Source of the DNA: Spirosoma rhododendri
Lineage (GTDB): Bacteria > Bacteroidota > Bacteroidia > Cytophagales > Spirosomataceae
Assembly (NCBI RefSeq): GCF_012849055.1
Contig: NZ_CP051677.1
Span: 1,178,001-1,242,000, forward strand
Length of the DNA: 64,000 bases
Direction: 5' to 3'
Shown: positions 9,220 through 18,457 of the stretch, one piece after another
How the letters are laid out: every line of letters starts with the position of its first letter
How positions within the stretch are numbered: position 1 is the stretch's first letter
Position numbers and translations under genes: made by a program
The notes under the pieces: generated by a model
What the model saw: the letters and a program-made list of their open reading frames with translations, nothing else
What the model was told of the DNA's origin: nothing
Database searches by the model: none

Positions 9220-9495
9220 AGAGTCCTATTTTAATTAAACAGCAAATAAAAACAACGTATTGCTACTAGCCAAAATAGCAGTCTTATATTTTACGTATTT
9301 GATCGTTTGCCAATTAATAATTTTATTTAATAATTACCTATAGTCATACTATCACAGAAACAGTCATAAGTACGATCATTATAGTTATTGAAAAAATACT
9401 ATTTGATTGTGATAATGTTAGTTTAACCGACTTCCTTAAAACAGAAAAGGTCCACACGATTGTGCGGACCCCTTCAATTGACAAAACGGTAGTGC
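9220..9495 (-). other. AT-rich gap upstream of the TonB receptor
   Basis: Much more AT-rich than the flanking genes, mainly 9225-9430, and probably holds the receptor promoter. I see no clear TAnnTTTG box on the minus strand and no open frame. The last 50 bases hold the FKBP terminator. Confidence 0.5.
9438..9471 (-). terminator. Hairpin terminator of the FKBP lipoprotein gene
   Basis: On the minus strand ggtccgcaca... pairs with ...tgtggacc with one mismatch and runs into a T-rich tract (ttttctgtttta). It lies 25 bases after the FKBP stop. Confidence 0.55.
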
Positions 9496-10383
9496 TTACT
9501 TCACCGATACGACTTCCAGATCGAAGCGAAGTGGTGCATACGGCGTAATGATGTATGTGTTGTTCTGCACAACCCCCGTTGTTCCGTAACCCAGCGTTGA
9601 GGGGAAAATGATCGTTGCTTTCTCGCCAACGCGTAGCTTCGATAAGCCTTCTTCAAAACCAGCAACGTACTTACCCTGCCCCAGCGTAGCATCGAAGGTG
9701 CCAGTGCCGGTACTGTCAAAAGCCGTCCGTGACCGTAACGTCCGGCCAGCATAACGAATCGTTACCGTCTGCCCGGTCGTGGGCGAAGTACCTGCCGTGT
9801 TTGTCTGCGTGCGGATAAAGCGCAGCCCGGTTGTGCTCAGTTCGGGCGTCGGCAAACTGTTGCGGCTGATGTAGTCGCTGATCTGTTGATCCTGCGTCCG
9901 CGACCGGACCAGCGTTACGTCGAAGCGAACGGGTGAATACGCAGGCAGGTTGGTCAGCGCCCGATCGTTATAGCCGATGTACGACGGAAGCAGCATGATG
10001 GCTTTGTCGCCCTCGCCCATCAGCCCCAGCCCCTGTTCCAGGCCCGACAGAATCGACTGAATTCCGTAGGGATAATACACCGGCGTGGTAGACGCCGAAC
10101 TGTCGACGAGCACCCCCGTATTGATGTTGTACGACTTATAGTTGAATTGAACCTCTTCGCCGACGGCGGGTTTTTTCGCCCCGATTACCGAGTCCGTTTT
10201 GTAGAAGTAAAGCCCGCTCGTCAGCTTAGAACCTTTATACGCCTTTTGCGACGCATAGTTCAGAATAGCCTGATCATTAGCGATATACAGGTCATTGGTA
10301 CCGTTGATATCTGTTTGCTTGCAGGCCGTAATTACCCCGGTCAGCGCCAGTAGGGTTAGTAAAGTTTGTGTTGCGTTACGCAT
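9496..10383 (-). CDS. FKBP-type peptidyl-prolyl isomerase, two-domain lipoprotein
   Basis: 295-residue lipoprotein with two FKBP domains in tandem. The signal ends in a lipobox (GVITAC, Cys at about residue 21), so it should sit in the outer membrane facing the periplasm. Domain 1 is about residues 70-165 (GEEVQFNYKSYNINTGVLVDSS, then GLEQGLGLMGEGDKAIMLLPSYIGYND); domain 2 is about 190-293 (GQTVTIRYAGRT, then GFEEGLSKLRVGEKATIIFPSTLGYG). FKBPs catalyse cis-trans isomerisation of proline bonds and act as folding helpers. Domain 1 has drifted further from the consensus and may be non-catalytic. Only 91 bases separate it from the fasciclin lipoprotein gene upstream on the same strand, so both may serve the periplasm from one transcript. 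Confidence 0.88.
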   Translation of the reverse strand: MRNATQTLLTLLALTGVITACKQTDINGTNDLYIANDQAILNYASQKAYKGSKLTSGLYFYKTDSVIGAKKPAVGEEVQFNYKSYNINTGVLVDSSASTTPVYYPYGIQSILSGLEQGLGLMGEGDKAIMLLPSYIGYNDRALTNLPAYSPVRFDVTLVRSRTQDQQISDYISRNSLPTPELSTTGLRFIRTQTNTAGTSPTTGQTVTIRYAGRTLRSRTAFDSTGTGTFDATLGQGKYVAGFEEGLSKLRVGEKATIIFPSTLGYGTTGVVQNNTYIITPYAPLRFDLEVVSVK

Positions 10384-10474
10384 GAATTGAAAAGAGAAAT
10401 GTACTGATACTACGCAAATCGACCCGGTTTCGTGGCGAATCGTTGGAATAGCGGGTCAGAACCAGTCAACCGAA

Positions 10475-11425
10475 TCAAGGCAACAGCACCTGATCAACGA
10501 TGTGAATGACCCCATTGTTGGAGATCAGATCCGCCTGTTTGATATTGGCCGACGTACTGTTGCGGTTGCCTTTGATCGTGGCCGTTCCCGTGTTGGTAAA
10601 GACCGTCAGGCGAGCCCCGTTCAGCGTCGTCAGTACACCGGTCTGGAATTGATAGGATAGCAGCGACCCAGACACAGCGTGGTACGACAGCAACGACGAC
10701 AGCGTCTGCGAACTGGTTGATTCGATTGCGTTAATGCTGCTGTAGCCAGCCGCCCGGAACGCATCGTTGGTCGGCGCGAACAGCGTTACCAGATTACCCG
10801 ACGACGTACTACTCAGCGCCGTTAACAAAGTAGGGTTGGCTACGGCAAGTCGCTTTACAGCCGCCGACAGAAACGTAAGATCCTGGTTCGCATCGATGGT
10901 TGCCAGCAAACTGCTCTGCGATGGGCTCAGCAGCTTATCGATAACCTGAATCGGCCCGTTGGCTGTCTGAATATCCGACTGCACCAGTTTGGCACCGTTG
11001 ATGTACAGCGTCGACGCCGTTTTGTTGATAAACACGACACCATTGTCTGCGGTCTGCACCGTCGTTTGCCCCGACGGAATGGCCGATGTCGACAGCGGTG
11101 CGTACAGCATGTGGTGGGTGAGCAGGGCCCGCACCTGCGCTTGCGGCAGCGCCCGGATTGCCGCTTCGCTGCCCAGACCGGCCGCAACGAATGCATCGTT
11201 GTTGGGAGCCAGTAGCGTCATGTTAGCCGATTTAAACGCGCCACCGAAGGCTGCATAATTGGTAGCTGCCCGTAGCAGCTGAAACTGATCATCTTCCTGC
11301 ACCCGGTCAGCGATGGTCCTGGGTACGGCCACTTGTTCGTCCTCATTCCCACACCCCGTCAACGACGTGCCCAGTATAAAAAACAGTGCCACACGGAGTA
11401 GCCACTGCGTCATAAATCGATTCAT
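10475..11425 (-). CDS. Fasciclin (FAS1) domain lipoprotein, two domains
   Basis: 316-residue secreted lipoprotein with two FAS1 domains, an adhesion-type fold in extracellular proteins. The signal WLLRVALFFILGTSLTGC ends in a lipobox cysteine. Domain 1 (about residues 35-165) has NMTLLAPNNDAFVAAG and LLTHHMLYA; domain 2 (about 175-315) has NLVTLFAPTNDAFRAAG, LLSYHAVSG and ends NNGVIHIVDQVLLP. I chose ATG 11425 rather than the longer frame opening at 11482, because a perfect -7 box at 11457-11464 would put transcription start inside the longer version; ATG 11437 is also possible. Ligand unknown. Confidence 0.87.
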   Translation of the reverse strand: MNRFMTQWLLRVALFFILGTSLTGCGNEDEQVAVPRTIADRVQEDDQFQLLRAATNYAAFGGAFKSANMTLLAPNNDAFVAAGLGSEAAIRALPQAQVRALLTHHMLYAPLSTSAIPSGQTTVQTADNGVVFINKTASTLYINGAKLVQSDIQTANGPIQVIDKLLSPSQSSLLATIDANQDLTFLSAAVKRLAVANPTLLTALSSTSSGNLVTLFAPTNDAFRAAGYSSINAIESTSSQTLSSLLSYHAVSGSLLSYQFQTGVLTTLNGARLTVFTNTGTATIKGNRNSTSANIKQADLISNNGVIHIVDQVLLP

Positions 11426-11456
11426 CAGGTCAAGCATTACGCCGGAATTTACGCTG

Positions 11457-11464
11457 CAAATATA
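11457..11464 (-). promoter_or_regulatory. Bacteroidetes -7 box for the fasciclin gene
   Basis: Minus-strand TATATTTG (CAAATATA on plus) matches TAnnTTTG exactly. It sits 32 bases before ATG 11425 and helps decide the start. Confidence 0.65.
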
Positions 11465-11565
11465 GAACCAGCCAGCCGACAAGCCGTTATTCGGCCATCA
11501 GCACCTTTCTGATTACCACGTCTGTAGTTCTGATTCTATTGCACGGCCCCCTGCGTTTTTTTCCG

Positions 11566-11573
11566 TATCTTCG
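11566..11573 (+). promoter_or_regulatory. Probable -7 box for uppS
   Basis: TATCTTCG matches TAnnTTTG at seven of eight positions and lies 38 bases before ATG 11612. A TTG about 25 bases further up could be the -33 part. Confidence 0.5.
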
Positions 11574-11611
11574 CAGCCTTTGTTAAATACTGTTAAAACA
11601 ATCCCCCAGGG

Positions 11612-12349
11612 ATGAAGGAAGATATTGATCCGGGCAATCTGCCTCAGCACATAGCCGTTATCATGGACGGAAATGGCCGCTGGGCGAAACAGCAGGGAGC
11701 CGCCCGCATTTTTGGTCATAAAAACGCCATTAAGGCGGTTCGGGAAGTAACCGAAGGCTGCGCGGAACTCGGCGTCAAGTTTCTGACGCTTTATGCTTTT
11801 TCAACGGAAAACTGGAACCGGCCCAAACTCGAAGTCGACGCGCTGATGACGCTGCTGGTGCATACCATCCGGGGTGAAATCAAAACGCTGATGACCAACA
11901 ACGTGCGGCTGACGACCATTGGCCACACCGAAACGTTGCCCAAAGATTGTCAGCGCGAACTGGCCGAAGCCATGCGCGAAACGGCCAACAACACAGGTCT
12001 GACGCTGGTACTGGCCCTGAGCTATAGCGGCCGGTGGGAGATTCTGGAAGCCGCCCGTCAGCTGGCCATACAGGTGCGCGATGGCAAACTGGCCCCCGAA
12101 GACATCGACGAAACCCGATTCCACCAGCACCTGACGACGGCCGATATGCCCGACCCGGAACTGATGATTCGGACGAGTGGCGAAATGCGAATCAGCAATT
12201 TCATGCTGTGGCAGCTGGCCTACTCCGAGTTTTACATGCCCGAAGTACTTTGGCCGGACTTCCGCCGTGAACACCTGCATGAGGCTATCCTCACCTACCA
12301 GCAACGGGAACGGCGGTTTGGCAAAACAAGCGAACAATTAACCAAATAA
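11612..12349 (+). CDS. uppS: Isoprenyl transferase (undecaprenyl diphosphate synthase)
   Basis: 245-residue cis-prenyltransferase that adds isopentenyl units to farnesyl diphosphate to make the C55 lipid carrier for peptidoglycan and O-antigen. The catalytic aspartate lies in IMDGNGRWAKQQG near residue 18. FLTLYAFSTENWNRP follows near 70, and the C-terminal signature is DPELMIRTSGEMRISNFMLWQLAYSEF near 180-205. Length is normal for the family. bamA follows after about 200 bases and then two Skp genes, the order seen in many Bacteroidetes, which links lipid carrier and outer-membrane assembly. Confidence 0.96.
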   Translation: MKEDIDPGNLPQHIAVIMDGNGRWAKQQGAARIFGHKNAIKAVREVTEGCAELGVKFLTLYAFSTENWNRPKLEVDALMTLLVHTIRGEIKTLMTNNVRLTTIGHTETLPKDCQRELAEAMRETANNTGLTLVLALSYSGRWEILEAARQLAIQVRDGKLAPEDIDETRFHQHLTTADMPDPELMIRTSGEMRISNFMLWQLAYSEFYMPEVLWPDFRREHLHEAILTYQQRERRFGKTSEQLTK

Positions 12350-12550
12350 GGCTGGTATGCGGGTTGCGCTCAGTCTGCTTATTGATAACGTGCTTACTAA
12401 AAAGAAAGTGATCGTACCAACCCTCAGCGTTCGCAGCGGGTCATCCGTTTTTCATACCACCGTGCGTGCCTGTTCGTGCATACACTGCTAAGAATCAATT
12501 TGCCTGCCGACTTCATGCAAGCCAACTATCGGGCTGATTTACCACTATCA

Positions 12551-15169
12551 ATGCCTGCGATCAGTAAACCACTTACTTCGTTGAAACACCGTATAACGTA
12601 CATGCTGGCACTCGTTTGCCTGCTAACCGCGCTGGCCCCCGTTCTGGGTCAGGTGCGGGTAGGCGTCGGCCGTCCGGCTACTGAAACGCCATTTTCTTCC
12701 GACGAACTAACCAATTACGCCAGCCCGAAAGAATACGAGATCACCGGCCTGAGCGTAACCGGTACCCGCTACCTCGACCCAAACTCGCTGGTATCGCTGG
12801 CTGGTTTGAAAGTAGGCGACAAAACCCGGATTCCGGGCGAAGCGGTTGGCTCGTCGGTGCGTAAGCTGATGGACTCGGGCCTGCTCGATAACGTCGAACT
12901 GTTCGCTACCCACACGGGCGAGGGTAAAGTCGCGCTGATGTTTAAAGTGCAGGAGCGCCCCCGGCTGTATCGGGTTAGCTTTATGGGCATAAAAAAAGGC
13001 GAGCAGGATCAGCTGAAAGACAAAACCAAGCTGAACCTGGGTAAGATCGTCAGCAACACGATTGTCAAGAATACACAGATGGCCGTGCGGAAATACTTCG
13101 TCGACAAAGGCTACCTGAACACCAAAGTAAAGATCACGACGATACCCGACAGCGCCCGCAACAACGCGACGATGCGCGTACTGGTCGACAAGGGGCAGAA
13201 GGTAAAAATTGCCAAAATTAACTTCGAGGGGATGGACGAAGCCGACGAGTCGGCCGTGCGGATGAAGATGAAGAGCACGAAGGAAAAGCGCTTCGGCCGC
13301 CTGTTCACCCCGTCGAAGTTTGTGCCCAAGAAATACGAGGAAGATAAGCAGAAGCTGATCGCCTACTATAACAAGCTGGGCTACCGCGACGCCAGCATTG
13401 AAAGTGACACGCTGATCCACAACCCAGACAATACGGTGTCGCTCAACATCACGCTCAACGAAGGCAAAAAGTACTACTACCGCAACATCGACTTTTCGGG
13501 TAACTACCTGTACACGGCTGCGCAACTGCGGGGTGTGCTTGGCATTCAGAAGGGTGACGTATATAACCCGGAAGACCTTGAAAAACGGCTGAACGGTAAC
13601 CCCGGTCAGGACCTGAGTTCGCAGTACATGGACGACGGTTATCTGTACTACAACGCGACACCCGTTGAGCGAATGATCGACGGTGATTCGATTGATCTGG
13701 AAATTCGTGTCTTTGAAGGCAAGCAGGCGACCATCAACCGGATCGTGCTGAATGGCAACACCAAAACCAGCGACCACGTCGTGATGCGGACGATCCGTAC
13801 GCTGCCAGGGCAGAAGTTTTCCAAAACGCTGCTCATCCGTACGCAACGCGAACTGTCGACGCTGGGCTATTTCGACCCGGAGAAAATCGGCATTCAGCCT
13901 GTGCCGCAGAACGACGGTACCGTCGATATCGAATATACGGTTGAAGAAAAACCATCCGACCAGATTGAACTATCGGGCGGCTGGGGCGGCTACGTCGGCT
14001 TCGTTGGTACGCTCGGTTTGACGTTCAATAACTTCTCGGCCCGTAACATCCCTCACCTGAGCGCGTGGAAGCCCCTGCCAGCCGGCGACGGGCAGCGGGT
14101 GCAGGTTCGTTTTCAGGCCAACGGCCGGCAGTATCAGGTGTACTCGCTGTCGTTTACCGAACCCTGGCTCGGTGGCCGCAAGCCCAACGCCCTGTCGGTT
14201 AGTGCCAGCCACACGGTATACCGCTCGTACTATGACCCGCTCAACCCGGCCAGTCTGTACCAGAGTCTGGCGGGCCGCACTCCAACGGGTTCGTACTCGA
14301 ACACGGCTTTCACCGTTGGTCTGGGTCGTCAGTTGAAAGTACCCGATGACTTTTTCTCGCTGACGCACTCGCTGTCGTATCAGCGGTACGATCTGAACAA
14401 CCTCGACCTGTTCTACATCGGCTACAAGAACGGTATCTCGAACAACTTCACCTTCAATACGACCATTGCCCGGAACAGCATCGACAACCCGCAGTTTCCC
14501 CGGTCGGGTTCGTCGTTCTCGCTGAGCGGTTCGTTTACGCCCCCCTACTCGGCCTTCAAAACCGAAAAGGAAAACGTAAGCATCGAAAACCGGTTCAAGT
14601 TTGTCGAGTACCACAAATGGATGTTCGACGCGAGCTGGTTCCAGACTGTTGTTGGTAAGCTGGTGCTGAACGCACGGGCGCACATGGGCTTTCTGGGCAG
14701 CTACAACAAGCGCACCGAGATCGGCCCCTTCGAGCGATTCGTACTGGGTGGTTCGGGTCTGGCGGGTCAGGGTCAGTTTGCCCTGGCGCAGGACATCATT
14801 GGTCTGCGCGGTTACGACGACCGGAGCGTCTACACGGCAGACTACAACCAGGTTGCGTCAGCGGCTGCCCGCAGTCAGGGCGGGGTTGTGTACAACAAAT
14901 TCGTAGCCGAGCTGCGCTACCCGGTATCGCTGAACCCGTCGGCCACAATCTTCGCGCTGACGTTCCTTGAAGCGGGTAACAACTGGGCGAGCTACAAGCA
15001 GTACAACCCGTTTGATCTGAAACGGTCGATTGGTTTTGGTGCGCGGATTTTCATGCCAGCCTTCGGTCTGATCGGTATCGACTACGGCTACGGTTTCGAC
15101 ACTATTCCGGGCATCAAAGAGAAACCATCGGGCCAGTTCCACTTCACGATTGGTCAACAGATCCGATAA
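12551..15169 (+). CDS. bamA: Outer membrane protein assembly factor BamA
   Basis: 872-residue Omp85 protein, core of the machine that inserts beta-barrel proteins into the outer membrane. From ATG 12551 a signal peptide (ITYMLALVCLLTALAPVLGQ) is well formed; the frame is open further back (ATG 12515, GTG 12476), giving a long untypical N-terminus. Several POTRA domains fill about residues 45-470: YEITGLSVTGTRYLD, YRVSFMGIKKG, KIAKINFEGMDE, YYYRNIDFSGNYLY, TINRIVLNGNTKTSDHVVMRTI. The barrel follows, with the lid-loop signature in ALAQDIIGLRGYDDRSV and the end GQFHFTIGQQIR. It is preceded by uppS and followed by two Skp-like chaperones, its likely partners. Confidence 0.95.
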   Translation: MPAISKPLTSLKHRITYMLALVCLLTALAPVLGQVRVGVGRPATETPFSSDELTNYASPKEYEITGLSVTGTRYLDPNSLVSLAGLKVGDKTRIPGEAVGSSVRKLMDSGLLDNVELFATHTGEGKVALMFKVQERPRLYRVSFMGIKKGEQDQLKDKTKLNLGKIVSNTIVKNTQMAVRKYFVDKGYLNTKVKITTIPDSARNNATMRVLVDKGQKVKIAKINFEGMDEADESAVRMKMKSTKEKRFGRLFTPSKFVPKKYEEDKQKLIAYYNKLGYRDASIESDTLIHNPDNTVSLNITLNEGKKYYYRNIDFSGNYLYTAAQLRGVLGIQKGDVYNPEDLEKRLNGNPGQDLSSQYMDDGYLYYNATPVERMIDGDSIDLEIRVFEGKQATINRIVLNGNTKTSDHVVMRTIRTLPGQKFSKTLLIRTQRELSTLGYFDPEKIGIQPVPQNDGTVDIEYTVEEKPSDQIELSGGWGGYVGFVGTLGLTFNNFSARNIPHLSAWKPLPAGDGQRVQVRFQANGRQYQVYSLSFTEPWLGGRKPNALSVSASHTVYRSYYDPLNPASLYQSLAGRTPTGSYSNTAFTVGLGRQLKVPDDFFSLTHSLSYQRYDLNNLDLFYIGYKNGISNNFTFNTTIARNSIDNPQFPRSGSSFSLSGSFTPPYSAFKTEKENVSIENRFKFVEYHKWMFDASWFQTVVGKLVLNARAHMGFLGSYNKRTEIGPFERFVLGGSGLAGQGQFALAQDIIGLRGYDDRSVYTADYNQVASAAARSQGGVVYNKFVAELRYPVSLNPSATIFALTFLEAGNNWASYKQYNPFDLKRSIGFGARIFMPAFGLIGIDYGYGFDTIPGIKEKPSGQFHFTIGQQIR

Positions 15170-15286
15170 GATTTAGCTCGCGTCAGCGTTTTATAAACGA
15201 CGAACCGGCCCGATGATTGGCCCGGTATTGGCAGGGGAATCTAACTGACAGTCAATTCGTTTGTCTTGAAAAGTTGACGCAGGGTC

Positions 15287-15895
15287 ATGAGAAAGGGGAT
15301 AATTTTTGTACTTTTGTGCGCCTTTTGGCCAACTGTTCAGGCTTCGGCTCAGAAGTTTGGCTACGTCGACACGGAGTTCGTTTACAGCAAGATGCCTGAG
15401 TATCAGAAGGCCCTTGGCGAAATCGACAAGTTTACCGACAAGTGGGCCAAAGACATACAGGACAAGTACGCCGACATTAAAAAGATGCAGCGGGCCTACC
15501 AGGCAGAAGAGATTCTGCTGACCGATGAGATGAAGCGTGACCGGCAGCGGTTACTGAGCGAGAAAGAACGGGAAGCCCGCGATTACAATAACAAGGTGTT
15601 TGGCTACGAGGGTATGCTCTACCAGAAAAAAAAGGAGCTGATGCGGACGCCGATGGACATGGTGATTCGGGCCATTGAAAAAGTATCCGTACAGAAGAAG
15701 CTGGACTTTATGTTCGATAAAGCATCTGATTTTGTTATGCTGTACACCAACCCCCGCCACGACTACACGGAGTATGTTATGGAAGAACTGGGGCTCGATG
15801 TAAACGCAAAATCAGGTAAGCCCAACACCGTTGCCGGTGCGGTTACCAACCCCGCCGGAACCAGTACAGACAATAAACCAACCACAAAACAGTAG
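15287..15895 (+). CDS. OmpH/Skp family periplasmic chaperone, first copy
   Basis: 202-residue protein with a signal peptide (KGIIFVLLCAFWPTVQASA) and the Skp pattern: QKFGYVDTEFVYSKMPEYQKA after cleavage, then a long charged helical hairpin (about residues 45-125, many Lys/Glu/Asp), then a beta part (KLDFMFDKASDFVMLYTNPRHDYTEYVMEELG split over the core). Skp trimers hold unfolded outer-membrane proteins on the way to BamA. The tail is Thr/Asn/Ala-rich. It lies 117 bases after bamA and 22 bases before a second Skp gene, so the three probably form one transcript. Confidence 0.9.
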   Translation: MRKGIIFVLLCAFWPTVQASAQKFGYVDTEFVYSKMPEYQKALGEIDKFTDKWAKDIQDKYADIKKMQRAYQAEEILLTDEMKRDRQRLLSEKEREARDYNNKVFGYEGMLYQKKKELMRTPMDMVIRAIEKVSVQKKLDFMFDKASDFVMLYTNPRHDYTEYVMEELGLDVNAKSGKPNTVAGAVTNPAGTSTDNKPTTKQ

Positions 15896-15917
15896 TAGTA
15901 AACCAAGTAAACTGAAG

Positions 15918-16571
15918 ATGAACAAGACACTCGTTATGGCGTTCGCAGCCGCTTTGCTGGCTGGTGGTCTGAACGCTCAGGCTCAAACAACGGCAGCCCC
16001 CGCCACGACGGCCTCGGCAGCCGTAAAGCTGGGCTATACGAATATCGATTATATTCTCGGCCAGACACCCGAAGCTAAAGACATACAAAACCAGTTGACC
16101 ATTCAGCGGACGCAGTCGGAAAACGAACTGAAGCGGATGCAGAAAGAACTGGAAGACAAGTATGGCGCTTACCAGAAAGGGGCTGAGCAGATGTCGGAGG
16201 TAATCCGCAAAGACCGCGAAACCGAATTGCAGGGGCTGCAAACCCGCATTCAGGAGTTTGGTCGGACGGCTGAGCAGTCGCTGCAAACCAAGTACGGTCA
16301 GCTGGTAAACCCGGTTGTACAGAAAATTCAGAAAGCGATCGACGCAGTAGCGAAGGAGAACGCGTACACCTACGTTTTCAACCTCGATGCCGGTGCCAAC
16401 ACGACGCCGATTCTGCTGGTAGCGCCTGAAGAAAATAACATCACGGAGCTGGTGCTTCGCAAGATGGGTATCGATCCGTCGAAAATTGCTGCTCCGGCTG
16501 CCAATAAGCCTGCAACGACGGGTACGGGTTCGGCCGCTGCTCCAGCCGCGACGCCAAAGAAAAACAAGTAA
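15918..16571 (+). CDS. OmpH/Skp family periplasmic chaperone, second copy
   Basis: 217 residues from ATG 15918, which gives a clean signal peptide (KTLVMAFAAALLAGGLNAQAQ); the frame is open back into the first Skp gene but that extension is Pro/Ser-rich and not signal-like. The mature protein starts near VKLGYTNIDYILGQTPEAKDI, has the coiled helical arms (about residues 60-135) and the core strand TYVFNLDAGANTTPILLVAPE, and ends in an Ala/Pro/Thr-rich stretch before KKNK. Paralogue of the preceding gene. A terminator follows. Confidence 0.9.
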   Translation: MNKTLVMAFAAALLAGGLNAQAQTTAAPATTASAAVKLGYTNIDYILGQTPEAKDIQNQLTIQRTQSENELKRMQKELEDKYGAYQKGAEQMSEVIRKDRETELQGLQTRIQEFGRTAEQSLQTKYGQLVNPVVQKIQKAIDAVAKENAYTYVFNLDAGANTTPILLVAPEENNITELVLRKMGIDPSKIAAPAANKPATTGTGSAAAPAATPKKNK

Positions 16572-16599
16572 GTCGGCTGAATAAGCATTGATTCTTATT

Positions 16600-16640
16600 G
16601 AAACGAGTCAGTCCCTAACCGGGCTGACTCGTTTCGCATT
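16600..16640 (+). terminator. Terminator of the bamA-skp-skp cluster
   Basis: gaaacgagtcag pairs perfectly with ctgactcgtttc (12 bp, 12-base loop), 29 bases after the second skp stop. The following T-run is short. Confidence 0.7.
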
Positions 16641-16742
16641 ATGCCGGGTATATCCCGAAATTTGTGCAAAGCTGCCCGTCGTACGTTGGTCAATCTGGCC
16701 AAAGAGTTAGGCAGAAACGACCCACGACAAAATTCCCGGCCT

Positions 16743-16750
16743 TACTTTTG
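16743..16750 (+). promoter_or_regulatory. -7 box (TACTTTTG) for the Ig-like protein gene
   Basis: Exact TAnnTTTG match 37 bases before ATG 16787. Confidence 0.6.
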
Positions 16751-16786
16751 CGTTCTTTCTGTTAGTACTACTCGTAAACGTTATCT

Positions 16787-18367
16787 ATGAACCGTACGGC
16801 CGGTCTACTGGCGGGGTTGCTGATCGGCCTGCTTTGGGGCAGAACCCACGCTCAGGATACAAAACCATTACGTCTTAATTTCCCTGCTCAGTCCGACTGG
16901 AGCGTAGTACCGGAAGGCAGCACCGTTCGTTTCGACGTAAAAGCCAACGCGCCTACCGGCGACACGCTGACATTCTCACTTCGGGGCGACAAAATCCCGG
17001 AAGGGGCTGAAATCGACTCGCTGGGCCATTTCAGCTGGACACCGGCTCACAACCTGGCCGACCGGATTCAGACGCGTAAGCTGGTGCCCATCACGTTCGA
17101 CGTACGCGATCAGCACGGGCATTCAGCGACCCAAACCATTGACTTCGCGGTGCTGCACGTCAACCGTCCACCCATGATTGGCGAACTGCGTCCCTTTTAC
17201 GTACAGTATAAGACGCAGAATACCTATAAAATGGACCCCGAACTGGTTCATGACGACGATGGTGACCCGATCGTGTTTATTTCAATCCCGGATCAGATGC
17301 CGGAGGGCAGCAAGCTCTCCGCACAGGGTGAACTGATCTGGACCTTGTCGTACAATCAGTTCAAGAAACTCAAGCAGGCACCGATATACATTGAGTTCTG
17401 GGTGGAAGATCAACCCGCCAAGACCCGCTCGAAAGGACGGCTCAAAGTCGAAGTGACCGAGATGGACCTGCCGCCCGATATCGCCGTTATTCCGCAGGAA
17501 ACCCGCTACAAGCTTCGCGAAAACGCCACCGTCGATCTGAAATTCTATCTGTCAGACCCGAATGGCGACGACGATATCAACGAATTTAACTTTCTGTCTG
17601 ACAACCAGCAGATCCCAAAAACGGCGCTGGTTAAGAATACCGACAATCAGTACGAATTCATCTGGCAACCCGGTTTCGACTTCGTTAAAGACCCCTACGA
17701 TTCACTGGAAGCGCACGTAACGTTTTACGTGCTCGATAAGGCGCAGAACCGGCAGGAACGGCAAATTACGTTTGTAGTGAAGAACACCGTCAACGAAGCG
17801 GAGAAAGACCGGTACTACTATACTCAATACCGGCAGGTACTGGTACAGGCCTGGGGTCTGATTGAGCAGTTGGGCGAAAAAGAGGAACAGCTGAAGCGCG
17901 ACTACAAACGAGCCAAAGGCGGCAAGCGGAACCGCTCGGTTGCCAACGCATCATTAGGTGCCGTTACAGGCGTGTCACCTGCTATTACGAGTAGTAATGG
18001 CAGTCAGGATACGCAGCGGCTTATCTCAGCTATTGGCGGCACGGCCGTGTTGACGATGGGCACGCTGGAAGCCACCGAAGTAATCGGCAAGTCCATGAAA
18101 GACTTACTCGATCGATACAACTATGTACTCGGAAAGAAAGCGGAATTGCAGAACAAAGGCGACGTATTCGCTCGAGAGTTTGCGCTCAAATCAAGTCGGC
18201 GTAGCAACGAATTTGTCAAAAAACTCGACGATTTCAGGGGGGTAATGAGCCTTAGCGGACTGGTTGCGCTGGAACTGGACGCCAACTGGCAATCAAAAAA
18301 GGAAGCAACCGATAAAGCAGTCAAGCGCACGTTCAAAGACTTTACTATGCTCGAAGAAGCGCAGTAA
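16787..18367 (+). CDS. Secreted protein with Ig/cadherin-like repeats and helical C-terminus
   Basis: 526 residues with signal peptide (LAGLLIGLLWGRTHAQ). Three Ig-like beta-sandwich repeats follow, at about residues 35-125 (VPEGSTVRFDVKAN, GHFSWTPAHN), 130-235 (DDDGDPIVFISIPDQMPEG, GELIWTLSYNQF) and 240-345 (SDPNGDDDINEFNF, YEFIWQPGFDF). The pattern of Asp-rich loop plus W-T/P strand is that of putative-Ig and cadherin-like domains, which often bind calcium. Residues about 350-526 are charged and helical, with one Gly/Ala/Ser segment near 400-440 (NASLGAVTGVSPAITSS). No enzyme motif and no sorting signal is visible. It is probably periplasmic or envelope-bound; function unknown. Confidence 0.75.
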   Translation: MNRTAGLLAGLLIGLLWGRTHAQDTKPLRLNFPAQSDWSVVPEGSTVRFDVKANAPTGDTLTFSLRGDKIPEGAEIDSLGHFSWTPAHNLADRIQTRKLVPITFDVRDQHGHSATQTIDFAVLHVNRPPMIGELRPFYVQYKTQNTYKMDPELVHDDDGDPIVFISIPDQMPEGSKLSAQGELIWTLSYNQFKKLKQAPIYIEFWVEDQPAKTRSKGRLKVEVTEMDLPPDIAVIPQETRYKLRENATVDLKFYLSDPNGDDDINEFNFLSDNQQIPKTALVKNTDNQYEFIWQPGFDFVKDPYDSLEAHVTFYVLDKAQNRQERQITFVVKNTVNEAEKDRYYYTQYRQVLVQAWGLIEQLGEKEEQLKRDYKRAKGGKRNRSVANASLGAVTGVSPAITSSNGSQDTQRLISAIGGTAVLTMGTLEATEVIGKSMKDLLDRYNYVLGKKAELQNKGDVFAREFALKSSRRSNEFVKKLDDFRGVMSLSGLVALELDANWQSKKEATDKAVKRTFKDFTMLEEAQ

Positions 18368-18375
18368 AAGTCTTA

Positions 18376-18444
18376 TTTTCAACACGAAGGCACAGAGATC
18401 ACCGAGGAAAAACTCCGTGTGCTCTGTGCCTTTGTGTTGAAAAA
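18376..18444. terminator. Long hairpin between convergent genes
   Basis: About 22 bp (18376-18397 with 18422-18444; one mismatch) pair around a 24-base loop, with T-rich ends on both strands. It lies between the convergent Ig-like gene and lspA and should act as a two-way terminator. The cacagag/ctctgtg arm resembles repeats I would expect elsewhere in such genomes. Confidence 0.7.
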
Positions 18445-18457
18445 TGGCTTAGTCCAG

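Noticed and set aside
12707..13846. 379-residue open frame on the minus strand inside bamA
   Set aside because: Antisense shadow of a well-supported Omp85 gene; low-complexity V/F/H-rich text without domains.
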